64,000 nucleotides of DNA from Enterococcus termitis. Its GTDB lineage: Bacteria; Bacillota; Bacilli; Lactobacillales; Enterococcaceae. Numbering within the stretch: position 1 is the stretch's first letter; every line of letters begins with the position of its first letter. A program made the translations under genes and the position numbers. Where the stretch lies: assembly GCF_001730305.1 (NCBI RefSeq), contig NZ_MIJY01000008.1, positions 1 to 64,000 of the forward strand. The letters run 5' to 3'. The notes beneath the pieces are model-generated. The model was not told the origin of the DNA. It made no database searches and saw nothing but the letters and a program-made list of their open reading frames with translations. Shown here one piece after another: positions 39,330 to 50,368 of this stretch.

Positions 39330-39843
39330 GTGATCATTCGCTTAGAAGCAGAGAAGGACTTCGAGAATCTTTACACCTTTACAAAAGAAGCATTCAAAAC
39401 AGCTAAAGTCAAAAGTGGAGACGAACAAGATTTTGTAAATCGTTTAAGACAGAGCAAAGAATATTTGCCTGACCTTGCTTATGTAGCAGAAATCAATGAT
39501 GAAATCGTGGGACATGTAATGTCGACAAGATTATATGTTGAATCCGAGCATAATGAACACGAGCTTTTACTTTTAGCACCATTGACAGTCAGGCTTGATC
39601 AAAGAAATAAAGGCTTGGGCGGAGCCATTAATGAATGAAGCTGAAGCCGCCGCAAGAAAGACCGGAGAACAGGCAATCATTTTAGTAGGAGATCCAGAAT
39701 ACTATACTCGCTATGGCTACCAAACAGCAAGTGATTTTGGGTTTTTAGTGGGACAAGAAATCCCTCAAAAATACATATTGGTCAAGAAAATTGGTCAAAC
39801 GGAACTGACAGAATTAGCTGGAAAATTGATGATTCCAGAGTAA
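39330..39843 (+). pseudogene. GNAT acetyltransferase gene with a +1 frameshift
   Basis: The first part (39330-39638) reads as the N-terminal half of a GNAT N-acetyltransferase, ending APLTVRLDQRNKGLGGAINE-stop. The rest continues in another frame from LMNEAEAAARKTGEQAIILV to the stop at 39843. Removing one A (39627 in GCCATTAATG) restores a continuous protein of about 170 residues with the acetyl-CoA loop RNKGLGGALMNEAE, like YhbS-type enzymes. The start is GTG behind AAAGGAGGAGG. It is either a true pseudogene or a base error; the body shows no other damage. Confidence 0.82.
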
Positions 39844-39871
39844 AGAAAGTATTCGTTAGGAGGAATTCAAC

Positions 39872-40027
39872 ATGAAGGAAAGTGCAAAGGCTGGTATTTC
39901 TTTTGGTTGTGCATTAGCAATGGTTATTTCTTATGTAAATTGGCATAGCATCATTTGGGCAATTGTGCATGGGATTTTAAGCTGGTTTTATGTGATTTAT
40001 TACGTGATTGTCTATGGGCTGAACTAA
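39872..40027 (+). CDS. Small hydrophobic membrane protein, 51 aa
   Basis: From ATG 39872 the frame gives 51 residues (MKESAKAGISFGCALAMVIS at the start) with two hydrophobic stretches (about 8-22 and 27-49) rich in Trp, Tyr and Ile. TTAGGAGG stands 9 nt before ATG, the best evidence that it is translated. It begins 28 nt after the GNAT gene and may be cotranscribed. The function is unknown. Confidence 0.65.
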   Translation: MKESAKAGISFGCALAMVISYVNWHSIIWAIVHGILSWFYVIYYVIVYGLN

Positions 40028-40142
40028 AATAAGCGCAGGATTAAATTCTATATTTGCCTATGGTTCGTTTAAACAGGATAGAATAAAATGAGAATTTTTT
40101 TCATTCGAGTTTGATAAAAATTAAAAAAAATGTTAAACAAAG

Positions 40143-40189
40143 GATTTTCAGAAAATTTCTGTTAATAATCAGATAAATTATGCTATAAT
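40143..40189 (+). promoter_or_regulatory. ylaN-ftsW promoter with CodY box
   Basis: GATTTTCAGAAAATT at 40143-40157 matches the CodY motif AATTTTCWGAAAATT at 14 of 15. A TGC-TATAAT extended -10 lies at 40181-40189, 31 nt before the ylaN start. CodY represses when branched-chain amino acids and GTP are high. Confidence 0.6.
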
Positions 40190-40219
40190 TACATAATTAA
40201 GATGGGAGGTTTGGTGCAC

Positions 40220-40522
40220 ATGGAATCCATTTCAAAAGAGTTTGCTATTCAGTTATTAAACGAGGATGCACAAAGAATTATGATGCTGATCCGTAATCAA
40301 AAAAATAGCCTATGTATTTCCCAGTGTAAGGCTTTTGAAGAAGTCGTAGATACACAAATGTATGGTTTTTCTCGTCAGGTGACCTACGCGATTCGTCTTG
40401 GTATTTTGAGTTCGACCCAAGGACACCAATTATTGAGTGATTTAGAAAAAGAGCTTAATCAATTATATAGCGATGTTTACGAGGAAACACAAGAAAAAAA
40501 AGAGATTGGCAAGGAGGTCTAA
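40220..40522 (+). CDS. ylaN: YlaN family protein (UPF0358)
   Basis: The 100-residue helical protein matches YlaN: ESISKEFAIQLLNEDAQRIM at the start, then QKNSLCISQCKAFEEVVDTQ and FSRQVTYAIRLG. In Bacillus it is essential under iron limitation, and work in Staphylococcus links it to iron and Fur. The order ylaN-ftsW-pyc is kept as in Bacillus. ATG 40220 is chosen on GGGAGGT 9 nt upstream. Confidence 0.92.
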   Translation: MESISKEFAIQLLNEDAQRIMMLIRNQKNSLCISQCKAFEEVVDTQMYGFSRQVTYAIRLGILSSTQGHQLLSDLEKELNQLYSDVYEETQEKKEIGKEV

Positions 40523-40525
40523 ACT

Positions 40526-41719
40526 TTGCCAAACAAGATAAAAAAGCGTCATCTGTTAGATTATAGTATTTTGATTCCGTACATGGTTCTTAGTGCGATA
40601 GGTTTGATCATGGTATACAGTTCAACTTCTTCACTATTAGTATCGCAAGGAAAACCGCCGACCGGCATGGTGATTACACAACTTCAATTTTGGCTTTTAA
40701 GTTTAGTAGCGATGTTTTTTATTTATAAAATGAAAACGACCGTTTTTCAAGTCAAAGGATTCATCATGTTGGCAATCGTTGTCATTTCAGTTTTGCTGTT
40801 AGCTGTTCGTTTTACAAAGCTGGGAGCTGAAATCAATGGTGCCAAAGGGTGGATTCAAATTGGTTCATTTTCAATGCAGCCGGCTGAATATTTAAAAATT
40901 ATGGTTATTTGGTATCTTGCCTATATATTAGGGCGCAGACAAAAGTATATTGACAAAGAATTTAAAAAAGCAGTATTTAGACCAATGCTTTTGGTTGGTT
41001 TTTTAATTTTTCTAGTTGCGATTCAACCCGATTTAGGAAACGCAGCAATCTTAACGTTATTAGTGATCATCATGGTGCTTGCCAGCGGTATCAATTATAT
41101 GTATACATATTTGGTCGGTGGTGTTGGTATTTTAGGAAGTATTGCCGTTATTGAAACATTACTTTTAACGGGTGGAAGTTTTATTCCTGCTAGGTATCAG
41201 TATGTGTATCAACGTTTTGCTATTTTTTTGAATCCATTTAAAGATGAACGAAATGCAGGTCATCAGTTAGCGAATTCTTATTATGCTATCAATAATGGAG
41301 GCTGGTTTGGCAAAGGCTTGGGTAATAGTATCCAGAAAAAAGGGTTTTTACCTGAGGCTCATTCAGACTTTATCTTTGCCATTACGATCGAAGAATTAGG
41401 CTTGTTCGTTTCATTAATCATTTTAGCCATTTTAATGTTTATGATTGCTCGCATTATTTTGGTTGGTGTACGTTCTAAAAAACCATTCAACTCATTAATG
41501 TGTATCGGGATAGGCTCAATGTTATTACTACAAGTTTTTATCAATCTAGGCGGGATCACAGGAGTCATTCCTCTAACAGGGGTAACTTTTCCTTTTCTAA
41601 GTCAAGGCGGAAATAGTGTATTGATCATTTCAATTGCTGTAGCATTTGTACTAAACATTAGCGCGGATGAAAAAAGACAAAAGATGGCTCAAGAATATCA
41701 ATTATTAGAAAATCAATAA
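40526..41719 (+). CDS. ftsW: FtsW/RodA/SpoVE-type peptidoglycan polymerase, probably FtsW
   Basis: The 397-residue SEDS protein has about ten membrane helices. It polymerises lipid II into glycan strands with a partner PBP. GWIQIGSFSMQPAEYLKIM near 110, the catalytic Asp in QPDLGNAAIL near 170, and GVIPLTGVTFPFLSQGGNS near 345 are conserved. The Bacillus-like place between ylaN and pyc argues for FtsW rather than RodA. The start is TTG at 40526, with AAGGAGG 8 nt upstream and 3 nt after the ylaN stop. Confidence 0.9.
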   Translation: MPNKIKKRHLLDYSILIPYMVLSAIGLIMVYSSTSSLLVSQGKPPTGMVITQLQFWLLSLVAMFFIYKMKTTVFQVKGFIMLAIVVISVLLLAVRFTKLGAEINGAKGWIQIGSFSMQPAEYLKIMVIWYLAYILGRRQKYIDKEFKKAVFRPMLLVGFLIFLVAIQPDLGNAAILTLLVIIMVLASGINYMYTYLVGGVGILGSIAVIETLLLTGGSFIPARYQYVYQRFAIFLNPFKDERNAGHQLANSYYAINNGGWFGKGLGNSIQKKGFLPEAHSDFIFAITIEELGLFVSLIILAILMFMIARIILVGVRSKKPFNSLMCIGIGSMLLLQVFINLGGITGVIPLTGVTFPFLSQGGNSVLIISIAVAFVLNISADEKRQKMAQEYQLLENQ

Positions 41720-41793
41720 ATGAAGGTAGCTAAAATGACAAAAGGCTTTTGAATTTTTTGTTATAGCTTCAATAAACAGGTAGGAGTGAAGGA

Positions 41794-44700
41794 ATGAAAA
41801 AAGTTTTAGTAGCGAATCGTGGAGAAATTGCAATCAGAATTTTTAGAGCCTGTACAGAGATGCACATCGGGACAGTGGCAATCTATGCAGCAGAAGATGA
41901 ATATTCAGTACATCGTTTTAAAGCGGACGAAGCTTATCTAGTTGGTAAAGGGAAGAAGCCGATTGAAGCCTACCTTGACATGGAAGATATTATTCGAATC
42001 GCAAAAAAATCGGGAGCAGATGCAATTCATCCAGGATATGGTTTTTTATCTGAGAATCTAGAATTTGCCCGTCGATGTGAAGAAGAAGGCTTGATTTTTG
42101 TCGGTCCTTCGTTGCATCATTTAGACATATTTGGTGATAAGATCAAAGCAAAAGAGGCAGCTGTTGCAGCTGGAATCGCCTCAATTCCTGGTTCTGATGG
42201 ACCCGTTGAGACCGTTGAGGGTGTTTTGGCATTCGGTCGGACTCATGGGTTTCCGATCATGATCAAAGCAGCATTAGGCGGCGGCGGTCGTGGTATGCGT
42301 GTGGCTCACGATGAAAAAGAAGCCGCAGAAGGGTACGAACGAGCTAAAAGTGAAGCCAAAGCAGCCTTTGGTTCAGATGAAGTTTACGTAGAAAAATATA
42401 TCTCCAATCCAAAACATATCGAAGTTCAAATTTTGGGAGACAAACATGGTAACGTGATCCATTTATTCGAACGAGACTGTTCTGTTCAGCGCCGTCATCA
42501 AAAGGTAGTAGAAGTTGCTCCCTGTGTTTCAATGAATGAAGAGCAACGAAACAAAATCTGTGCTGCCGCAGTTCAGTTGATGAAGCATGTTGATTATATC
42601 AACGCTGGAACAGTTGAATTTTTAGTCGAAGGGGATCAGTTCTACTTTATTGAAGTTAATCCTCGTGTTCAAGTAGAGCATACGATTACAGAGATGATTA
42701 CAGATATCGATATCGTAGTGTCTCAATTACAAATTGCTCAAGGGCTTGATTTGCATAAAGATATGAAGATTCCGCAACAAGCTGATATCACTTTGAATGG
42801 TGCAGCGATCCAGTGCCGGATCACGACAGAAGATCCATTAAATCAGTTCATGCCAGATACTGGTAAGATCGATACTTACCGTTCACCAGGTGGATTTGGC
42901 GTACGTCTTGATGTTGGAAATGCCTATTCAGGTGCAGTAGTGACGCCTTATTTTGATTCACTTCTTGTAAAAGTCTGCACGCATGGTTTTACATTTGATA
43001 AAGCCATTCAAAAGATGGAACGTTGTTTGCGTGAATTTAGAATTCGCGGAGTCAAAACCAATATTCCATTTCTGCATAAAGTGATCGGTCACCCAGAGTT
43101 TCAGTCTGGTGAAGCTAAGACAACCTTTATTGACAACACACCGCAATTATTTGAGTTTCCTAAATTAAGAGACCGCGGCAATAAAACCATGAAATACATT
43201 GGCGAAGTCACTGTAAACGGCTTTCCAGGTATTGAAAAGACAACGAAGAAATACTTTGATGCACCTCGTATCCCGACTGATCTTGAATTACGCAGTGATT
43301 ATATTACTGCTAAAAATGTTCTTGATAAAGAAGGGGCCGCTAGTGTGATCGACTGGATTCGAGCACAGGAAAATGTCTTATTAACAGATACAACGTTTCG
43401 TGATGCGCATCAAAGTTTACTTGCGACACGTGTCAGAACACAAGATTTCAAAGAAATCGCTCGCTTGACTGGTGAAGGATTACCTGAACTATTCTCGAGT
43501 GAAATGTGGGGCGGAGCAACCTTTGATGTTGCGTATCGTTTCTTGAATGAAGATCCTTGGCAGAGACTTCGCAAAATCCGTAAGCTGATGCCGAATACTT
43601 TACTGCAAATGCTATTTAGAGGTTCGAATGCTGTTGGTTATCAAAATTATCCAGATAATGTAATCGAAGAATTCATTAAAGAGTCAGCACGACAAGGGAT
43701 TGATGTTTTCCGTATTTTTGATAGTTTAAACTGGCTTCCACAAATGGAAAAGAGCATCCAAACCGTTAGAGATACAGGCAAAATCGCTGAAGCAGCGATC
43801 TGTTATACAGGAGATATCAACGATCCATCTAGAGCAAAATACAATGTTGAGTATTATAAAAAAATGGCTAAAGAGCTTGAAAAAATGGGTGCACATATCA
43901 TTGCAATCAAAGATATGGCAGGCTTGTTAAAACCACAGGCAGCCTATCGTCTGATTAGTGAATTGAAAGCGACAACTGATTTACCAATTCATCTGCATAC
44001 ACATGATACCAGCGGAAATGGAATCATTACTTATTCCGCTGCGACAAAAGCAGGCGTCGATATTGTCGATGTTGCGACAAGTGCGATGAGCGGCGCAACA
44101 AGTCAGCCAAGTATGAGCAGTCTATACTATGCGTTAGTCAATGGGGAACGTACGCCGGATATCAACATCGATAATACACAAAAAATCAACCATTATTGGG
44201 AAGATGTCCGCATGTACTATAAGCCATTTGAAAATGGGCTGAATGCACCTCAGACAGAAGTGTATATGCATGAGATGCCAGGCGGTCAATATTCCAATTT
44301 GCAGCAACAAGCAAAAGCTGTTGGTTTAGGACATAAGTGGGACGATATCAAAAAAATGTATCATACCGTGAATTTGATGTTTGGTGATATTGTCAAAGTA
44401 ACACCTTCATCAAAAGTGGTTGGTGATATGGCTTTATTCATGGTTCAAAATGATCTGACTGAAGAGGATATTTTTGCAAATGGAGACAGCTTGAGTTTCC
44501 CAGAATCTGTTGTAACCTTTTTCCAAGGCGATTTAGGTCAGCCAGTAGGCGGTTTTCCTAAAGAGCTGCAGCAGATCATTCTAAAAGGTCGTCCAGCATT
44601 TACAGAAAGACCAGGAAGTTTGGCAGCACCAGTGAAATTTGATAAAGTAAAAGCAGAATTAGCAGAACTGATCGGTTATGAACCGAGTATGGAAGAATTA

Positions 44701-45222
44701 CTGAGTTACTTAATGTATCCACAAGTATTTCTTGATTACCGTACTTCTTACCAAAACTTTGGTGATGTGACGTTATTAGATACGCCAACTTTCTTCCAAG
44801 GAATCCGTCAAGGAGAATCTGTGGAAGTTCAAATCGAAAAAGGGAAAACATTGATCATTCGTTTGGACGAAGTCGGTGAACCTGATATTGAAGGGAATCG
44901 AGTGCTGTTTTTCAATTTGAATGGACAACGGAGAGAAGTCGTGATAAAAGACACGTCAATCAAGTCTGCCGTTCAAGCAAAACGAAAAGCAGAACCTACA
45001 AATAAGGAGCAGATCGGTGCAACAATGTCTGGTTCTGTTTTACAAGTCTTAGTTAGAAAAGGCGATAAAGTCAAAAAAGGTGACGCGTTACTTGTTACTG
45101 AAGCAATGAAAATGGAAACAACGATCGAAGCACGTTTTGATGGCGTCGTAGAACATATCTATGTAGCCGAAGGAGAAGCGATCAGCTCCGGTGATTTACT
45201 GATCGAAGTCAGCGAAAAATAA
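41794..45222 (+). CDS. pyc: Pyruvate carboxylase
   Basis: The 1142-residue enzyme makes oxaloacetate from pyruvate and bicarbonate. The biotin carboxylase domain (about 1-450) has LGGGGRGMR and FIEVNPRVQVEHTITE. The carboxyltransferase domain (about 525-1000) has DTTFRDAHQSLLATR and LHTHDTSGNG. The biotin carrier domain ends the protein, with the biotinyl Lys in EAMKMET near 1107. GGAGTGAAGG precedes ATG. It is 74 nt after ftsW, and the CAP-like gene begins at its stop, so it could share transcription both ways. Confidence 0.97.
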   Translation: MKKVLVANRGEIAIRIFRACTEMHIGTVAIYAAEDEYSVHRFKADEAYLVGKGKKPIEAYLDMEDIIRIAKKSGADAIHPGYGFLSENLEFARRCEEEGLIFVGPSLHHLDIFGDKIKAKEAAVAAGIASIPGSDGPVETVEGVLAFGRTHGFPIMIKAALGGGGRGMRVAHDEKEAAEGYERAKSEAKAAFGSDEVYVEKYISNPKHIEVQILGDKHGNVIHLFERDCSVQRRHQKVVEVAPCVSMNEEQRNKICAAAVQLMKHVDYINAGTVEFLVEGDQFYFIEVNPRVQVEHTITEMITDIDIVVSQLQIAQGLDLHKDMKIPQQADITLNGAAIQCRITTEDPLNQFMPDTGKIDTYRSPGGFGVRLDVGNAYSGAVVTPYFDSLLVKVCTHGFTFDKAIQKMERCLREFRIRGVKTNIPFLHKVIGHPEFQSGEAKTTFIDNTPQLFEFPKLRDRGNKTMKYIGEVTVNGFPGIEKTTKKYFDAPRIPTDLELRSDYITAKNVLDKEGAASVIDWIRAQENVLLTDTTFRDAHQSLLATRVRTQDFKEIARLTGEGLPELFSSEMWGGATFDVAYRFLNEDPWQRLRKIRKLMPNTLLQMLFRGSNAVGYQNYPDNVIEEFIKESARQGIDVFRIFDSLNWLPQMEKSIQTVRDTGKIAEAAICYTGDINDPSRAKYNVEYYKKMAKELEKMGAHIIAIKDMAGLLKPQAAYRLISELKATTDLPIHLHTHDTSGNGIITYSAATKAGVDIVDVATSAMSGATSQPSMSSLYYALVNGERTPDINIDNTQKINHYWEDVRMYYKPFENGLNAPQTEVYMHEMPGGQYSNLQQQAKAVGLGHKWDDIKKMYHTVNLMFGDIVKVTPSSKVVGDMALFMVQNDLTEEDIFANGDSLSFPESVVTFFQGDLGQPVGGFPKELQQIILKGRPAFTERPGSLAAPVKFDKVKAELAELIGYEPSMEELLSYLMYPQVFLDYRTSYQNFGDVTLLDTPTFFQGIRQGESVEVQIEKGKTLIIRLDEVGEPDIEGNRVLFFNLNGQRREVVIKDTSIKSAVQAKRKAEPTNKEQIGATMSGSVLQVLVRKGDKVKKGDALLVTEAMKMETTIEARFDGVVEHIYVAEGEAISSGDLLIEVSEK

Positions 45223-45240
45223 ATGAAAGTGGGGAAAAAG

Positions 45241-46365
45241 ATGAGACGATTTTTAGCTTTCTTAGGCATATTTCTTGTAGTCCTAACAATCGGCTATTTA
45301 GAGCCCGTCTTTTTCCCCGCTGAAAAACCGCAGCACGTTGCAGAGGATTCTGGGAGACAAAATGTCTCCCACACTGCTTTGCCGTATGAAGAAATCAAGA
45401 CATCAGGCTATGCTGAATATGTTGGAAAACCAGCAAGTAAATTTATAGAGAAATTTGGAGAACCTGTTGAAAAGCAAGCCTCCGGTATGTCATATGAAGT
45501 ATGGACTTATGGTGAGAAGGATTCAGATTACCTTGAACTAAACATTCAAGATGATAATATTTCAATGATCAAAGCGTTTAATGACTCAAAGGAATTATCT
45601 CCTTTCTCAATAGGAATGAACTTGTCAGATATCTCTGAACGAATGACGATATACTCTGACTTTGCTTTTACATATAATGAGATGAACTATAACATAGAGT
45701 TAACGGAAGAAGATATGAACTATCGTCCTTTGATTGCTTTTGATAATCAAACGTTTGCAATTTTGTTCTTTAATCAAGGAAAAAGTGAGCTTGCAGCAGT
45801 TGTTTATTTAGCTAAAGAAGCTTTGTTGACCTTGATGCCTTATCAATTGATTGAAGGCGAAGCACGTCCGCTTTTACCGAAAGATCAATTAGCTGGTTTT
45901 GATCCAGTAAAAAGCAATCAAATGGTTAGAGTGATTAATATGCTAAGGTCGGATGAAGGATTACCAACCTATCATGTGAACACTGAAAATCAGAAAAATG
46001 CACAAAAGCTTTTTGAATTATTATCAAAACAACAGAAAAACATTTTTTCGATGGAAAGACTCGAAAATTGGCAATTCAGTAAGGAACAGCTGAGTGCGAC
46101 TGAAATGTTCACTCTGTCAAATGATGAATATCAAAAACTTTTAAAGCTCGGACAATTAGATAAGAAAAATGCAACTGGCATGTACACAGAACCTATTTAT
46201 GATCCTACCTTCACGGTTCTTTCATGGTTTTCAGATTCACTTTATCATTCTCGATTTGCTCATGAAGGAAATGAAAACATTGGCGTTGCATTCTCCAAAG
46301 CAAGTGTGTTAGTCTTAATACAAGAAACTGAAAAAGAAATATCTCAAACAGAGGATAGTGAATAA
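45241..46365 (+). CDS. ylbC: YlbC-like protein with CAP-associated N-terminal domain
   Basis: The protein, about 374 residues, has an N-terminal membrane anchor or signal (RRFLAFLGIFLVVLTIGYL). A CAP-associated domain follows at about 50-190: YVGKPASKFIEKFGEPVEK and a second copy-like SIGMNLSDISERM. The C-terminal region (about 225-370) is CAP-like, with NMLRSDEGLPTYHV and AHEGNENIGVAFS. This is the layout of Bacillus YlbC, whose job is unknown. The start may be ATG 45223, directly after pyc, or ATG 45241 behind AGTGGGG; I chose the latter. It leads the conserved ylb run. Confidence 0.8.
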   Translation: MRRFLAFLGIFLVVLTIGYLEPVFFPAEKPQHVAEDSGRQNVSHTALPYEEIKTSGYAEYVGKPASKFIEKFGEPVEKQASGMSYEVWTYGEKDSDYLELNIQDDNISMIKAFNDSKELSPFSIGMNLSDISERMTIYSDFAFTYNEMNYNIELTEEDMNYRPLIAFDNQTFAILFFNQGKSELAAVVYLAKEALLTLMPYQLIEGEARPLLPKDQLAGFDPVKSNQMVRVINMLRSDEGLPTYHVNTENQKNAQKLFELLSKQQKNIFSMERLENWQFSKEQLSATEMFTLSNDEYQKLLKLGQLDKKNATGMYTEPIYDPTFTVLSWFSDSLYHSRFAHEGNENIGVAFSKASVLVLIQETEKEISQTEDSE

Positions 46366-46367
46366 GT

Positions 46368-46799
46368 ATGATCGTTACAGAAAAACTTTTTGAAATAGAA
46401 GATCAAGTAGAAAATCTTGTTGAAGCAATTTTAGCAAGTGATAGTATTACTTCTTATAAAAATAATCGAAAAAACATGTATGACTCCCAAGATGTTCGTG
46501 AAAAGCAAAAGGCCTTTTTAGATGCAAAGGATTCTTTTGAACGGATCGAAGCATATGGCAATCATGCTCCAGATTTTCGAACAAAACAACGTGCTGTTCG
46601 TCAAGCCAAACGGGCATTAGATATGAGTGAAGAAGTGGCTGAATTTCGTTTTTCTGAGACAGAAGTTCAAACAATTTTAGATTTGGTTGGCATGTCCGTC
46701 GCTCAAACCATTTCAGAAGATATCAAGGTAGATGCCGGCAATCCATTCTTTGAAAAAGGAAAACACTCAGGTTGTGGAGGTAATTGTCATGCAAGTTAA
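46368..46799 (+). CDS. ylbF: YlbF family regulator
   Basis: The 143-residue helical protein matches YlbF: YKNNRKNMYDSQDVREKQKAF then FRTKQRAVRQAKRALDM. It ends with a cysteine cluster CGGNC. In Bacillus, YlbF works with YmcA and YaaT as an Fe-S-binding complex that guides RNase Y cleavage and supports competence and sporulation signalling. It sits 2 nt after ylbC and overlaps ylbG by 11 nt. A clear Shine-Dalgarno is lacking, so coupling to ylbC is likely. Confidence 0.9.
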   Translation: MIVTEKLFEIEDQVENLVEAILASDSITSYKNNRKNMYDSQDVREKQKAFLDAKDSFERIEAYGNHAPDFRTKQRAVRQAKRALDMSEEVAEFRFSETEVQTILDLVGMSVAQTISEDIKVDAGNPFFEKGKHSGCGGNCHAS

Positions 46800-47139
46800 T
46801 GAGGAAAAAGAACTCAATATCCAAAAACGACGTTGCTTGGTTGTTTGGGTCTACAGCTTAAAACAATTAAGAACTTTGAAGCGATTCGGCTTGATTCATT
46901 ATGTGTCGCGTCGCATGAAGTACGTGGTCATTTATATGAATGAAGAAGACATTGAGACCTCAGAAGCAAAAATAAATGGGCTGCATTTTGTCCGTAAAGT
47001 AGAACGATCTTATAGACCAGATGTAGAGATGAATTTTGCTGAGAAAATCGGTACCAAAGCAGCCTATCAATACAAAGAAGAAGAAGGATTTGAAGTTGAA
47101 GAATTAAAAACAGAGATCCGTCTAGCTGAAAACGTCTAA
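46789..47139 (+). CDS. ylbG: YlbG family protein (UPF0298)
   Basis: The 116-residue protein has the DUF2129/UPF0298 pattern: KRRCLVVWVYSLKQLRTLKR, then GLIHYVSRRMKYVVIYMNEE and LHFVRKVERSYRP. The family function is unknown. ATG 46789 is chosen on GGAGG 8 nt upstream within ylbF. It keeps the Bacillus order ylbF-ylbG-rsmD-coaD. A terminator follows. Confidence 0.9.
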   Translation: MQVNEEKELNIQKRRCLVVWVYSLKQLRTLKRFGLIHYVSRRMKYVVIYMNEEDIETSEAKINGLHFVRKVERSYRPDVEMNFAEKIGTKAAYQYKEEEGFEVEELKTEIRLAENV

Positions 47140-47146
47140 AAATCAA

Positions 47147-47190
47147 GATGAAAAATGTGCACGAACGTCAAACATTTTTCATCTTTTTTC
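47147..47190 (+). terminator. Terminator after ylbG
   Basis: GATGAAAAATGT pairs with ACATTTTTCATC around a 13-nt loop, followed by TTTTTT. rsmD then needs its own promoter in 47190-47248. Confidence 0.85.
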
Positions 47191-47248
47191 TGTATATTTG
47201 GTATACTATTAAAGGATAATAGAGCAACAAGTAAAGGAGCGTTATAAA

Positions 47249-49359
<2,111 letters not shown>

Positions 49360-49384
49360 TTAAAAAAGATAACAACAATTAAGC

Positions 49385-49440
49385 ATAAGCTAGGATTCAT
49401 AAAAAGGGATATTCCCTTTTTGTGAATCCTAGCTTATTTT
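49385..49440 (+). terminator. Terminator after ylbL
   Basis: ATAAGCTAGGATTCA and AAAAAGGGA pair with TCCCTTTTT and TGAATCCTAGCTTAT (one mismatch), followed by TTTAG. It is symmetric and may serve both directions. Confidence 0.85.
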
Positions 49441-49542
49441 AGAACTCTATAAATATAGTACTTTAGTCTTTAGAGTGTTTTAGCTGTGTATTTGACTTCA
49501 AAAGAGTGAGGTAAAGCTTGTGGTTGAACTAGTCTGTACCTT

Positions 49543-50340
49543 TTACCTCAGAAAATGACTGAAAAGCGCTGGAAATATTGTCGCTGTACTGAAGTCAAAC
49601 ATGTGTTTTGCTGGTCCAAAGTGAAAGAATCCACCTAATGCTAACAACAAGAGGAACACAACAACGGCTACAATCGAAAAATAATATGTAAGCCGATAAG
49701 CTAGCACAGGATTGTTTACGACTCGGTCAAAGCGTTTTTCACGATAGATCTCTTTCGTTACAAGAATTGTTTGCAATGCAGGGATTTCAGCAAGTTGGCG
49801 TTTCAAGATTTCAGCATCTCTTTCACTTAATAATTCGGAAAAAATATGATTGTCGGATTCAAAATCAAAAGTGTACGTATGAAGAGTCAAACGCTTAGGC
49901 GAAAATCGATTTTCCCAGTCAAAATAAGAAAGCTTGTTTTGTTTCAGTGTGATTGCTCTGATTGTGCTATACGGATAGCTGAAAAAAGGTTGTTTGTCTA
50001 AAAATTCAATAATCGTGGTAAAGATCATTCGTTGATTCGTAAAAACAAGTATTCGATTTCCTCTAAGATCATTAAACTCTTTTATATACGCTTTGGCTGC
50101 TTCAGTTGTTGGATGATACATTCCTAATAAACCAACGCCCACAACTGAAGCATTCTCTCCATCAGCTGTCATTGGTAAATAGGCAACGATTTCTTCTTCT
50201 TCATGTAAATGAGTCTTCAACTGTTCAATAAAATCCTGTAAGAAAATATACATTTTTGTTTGATTGTATAGTTCCTTTTTTTGTTGATTATTTAATTCAT
50301 TGTTGATACGTTTTATCGTAGATTTAAATGGATTGGGCAT
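49543..50340 (-). CDS. Membrane protein with bacterial PH-like domain, partner of ECF sigma gene
   Basis: The 265-residue protein is mostly cytoplasmic. Residues about 40-195 contain a PH-like core, with RILVFTNQRMIFTTIIEFL and FFSYPYSTIRAITLKQNKL as typical strands. A Lys/Arg/Glu linker leads to a C-terminal membrane helix (about 220-241, IVAVVVFLLLLALGGFF) and a short tail. It lies 28 nt downstream of the ECF sigma gene on the same strand, the usual place of an anti-sigma factor, but it has no zinc-binding or RsiV-like motif I recognise. AGGAGG precedes ATG. The function is unknown. Confidence 0.7.
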   Translation of the reverse strand: MPNPFKSTIKRINNELNNQQKKELYNQTKMYIFLQDFIEQLKTHLHEEEEIVAYLPMTADGENASVVGVGLLGMYHPTTEAAKAYIKEFNDLRGNRILVFTNQRMIFTTIIEFLDKQPFFSYPYSTIRAITLKQNKLSYFDWENRFSPKRLTLHTYTFDFESDNHIFSELLSERDAEILKRQLAEIPALQTILVTKEIYREKRFDRVVNNPVLAYRLTYYFSIVAVVVFLLLLALGGFFHFGPAKHMFDFSTATIFPALFSHFLR

Positions 50341-50368
50341 TTGAGATTCCTCCTAACATAACTTGTAT

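Noticed and set aside
47162-47166. PurBox-like ACGAAC before rsmD
   Set aside because: It lies in the loop of the ylbG terminator and no -35 stands 42 nt downstream.
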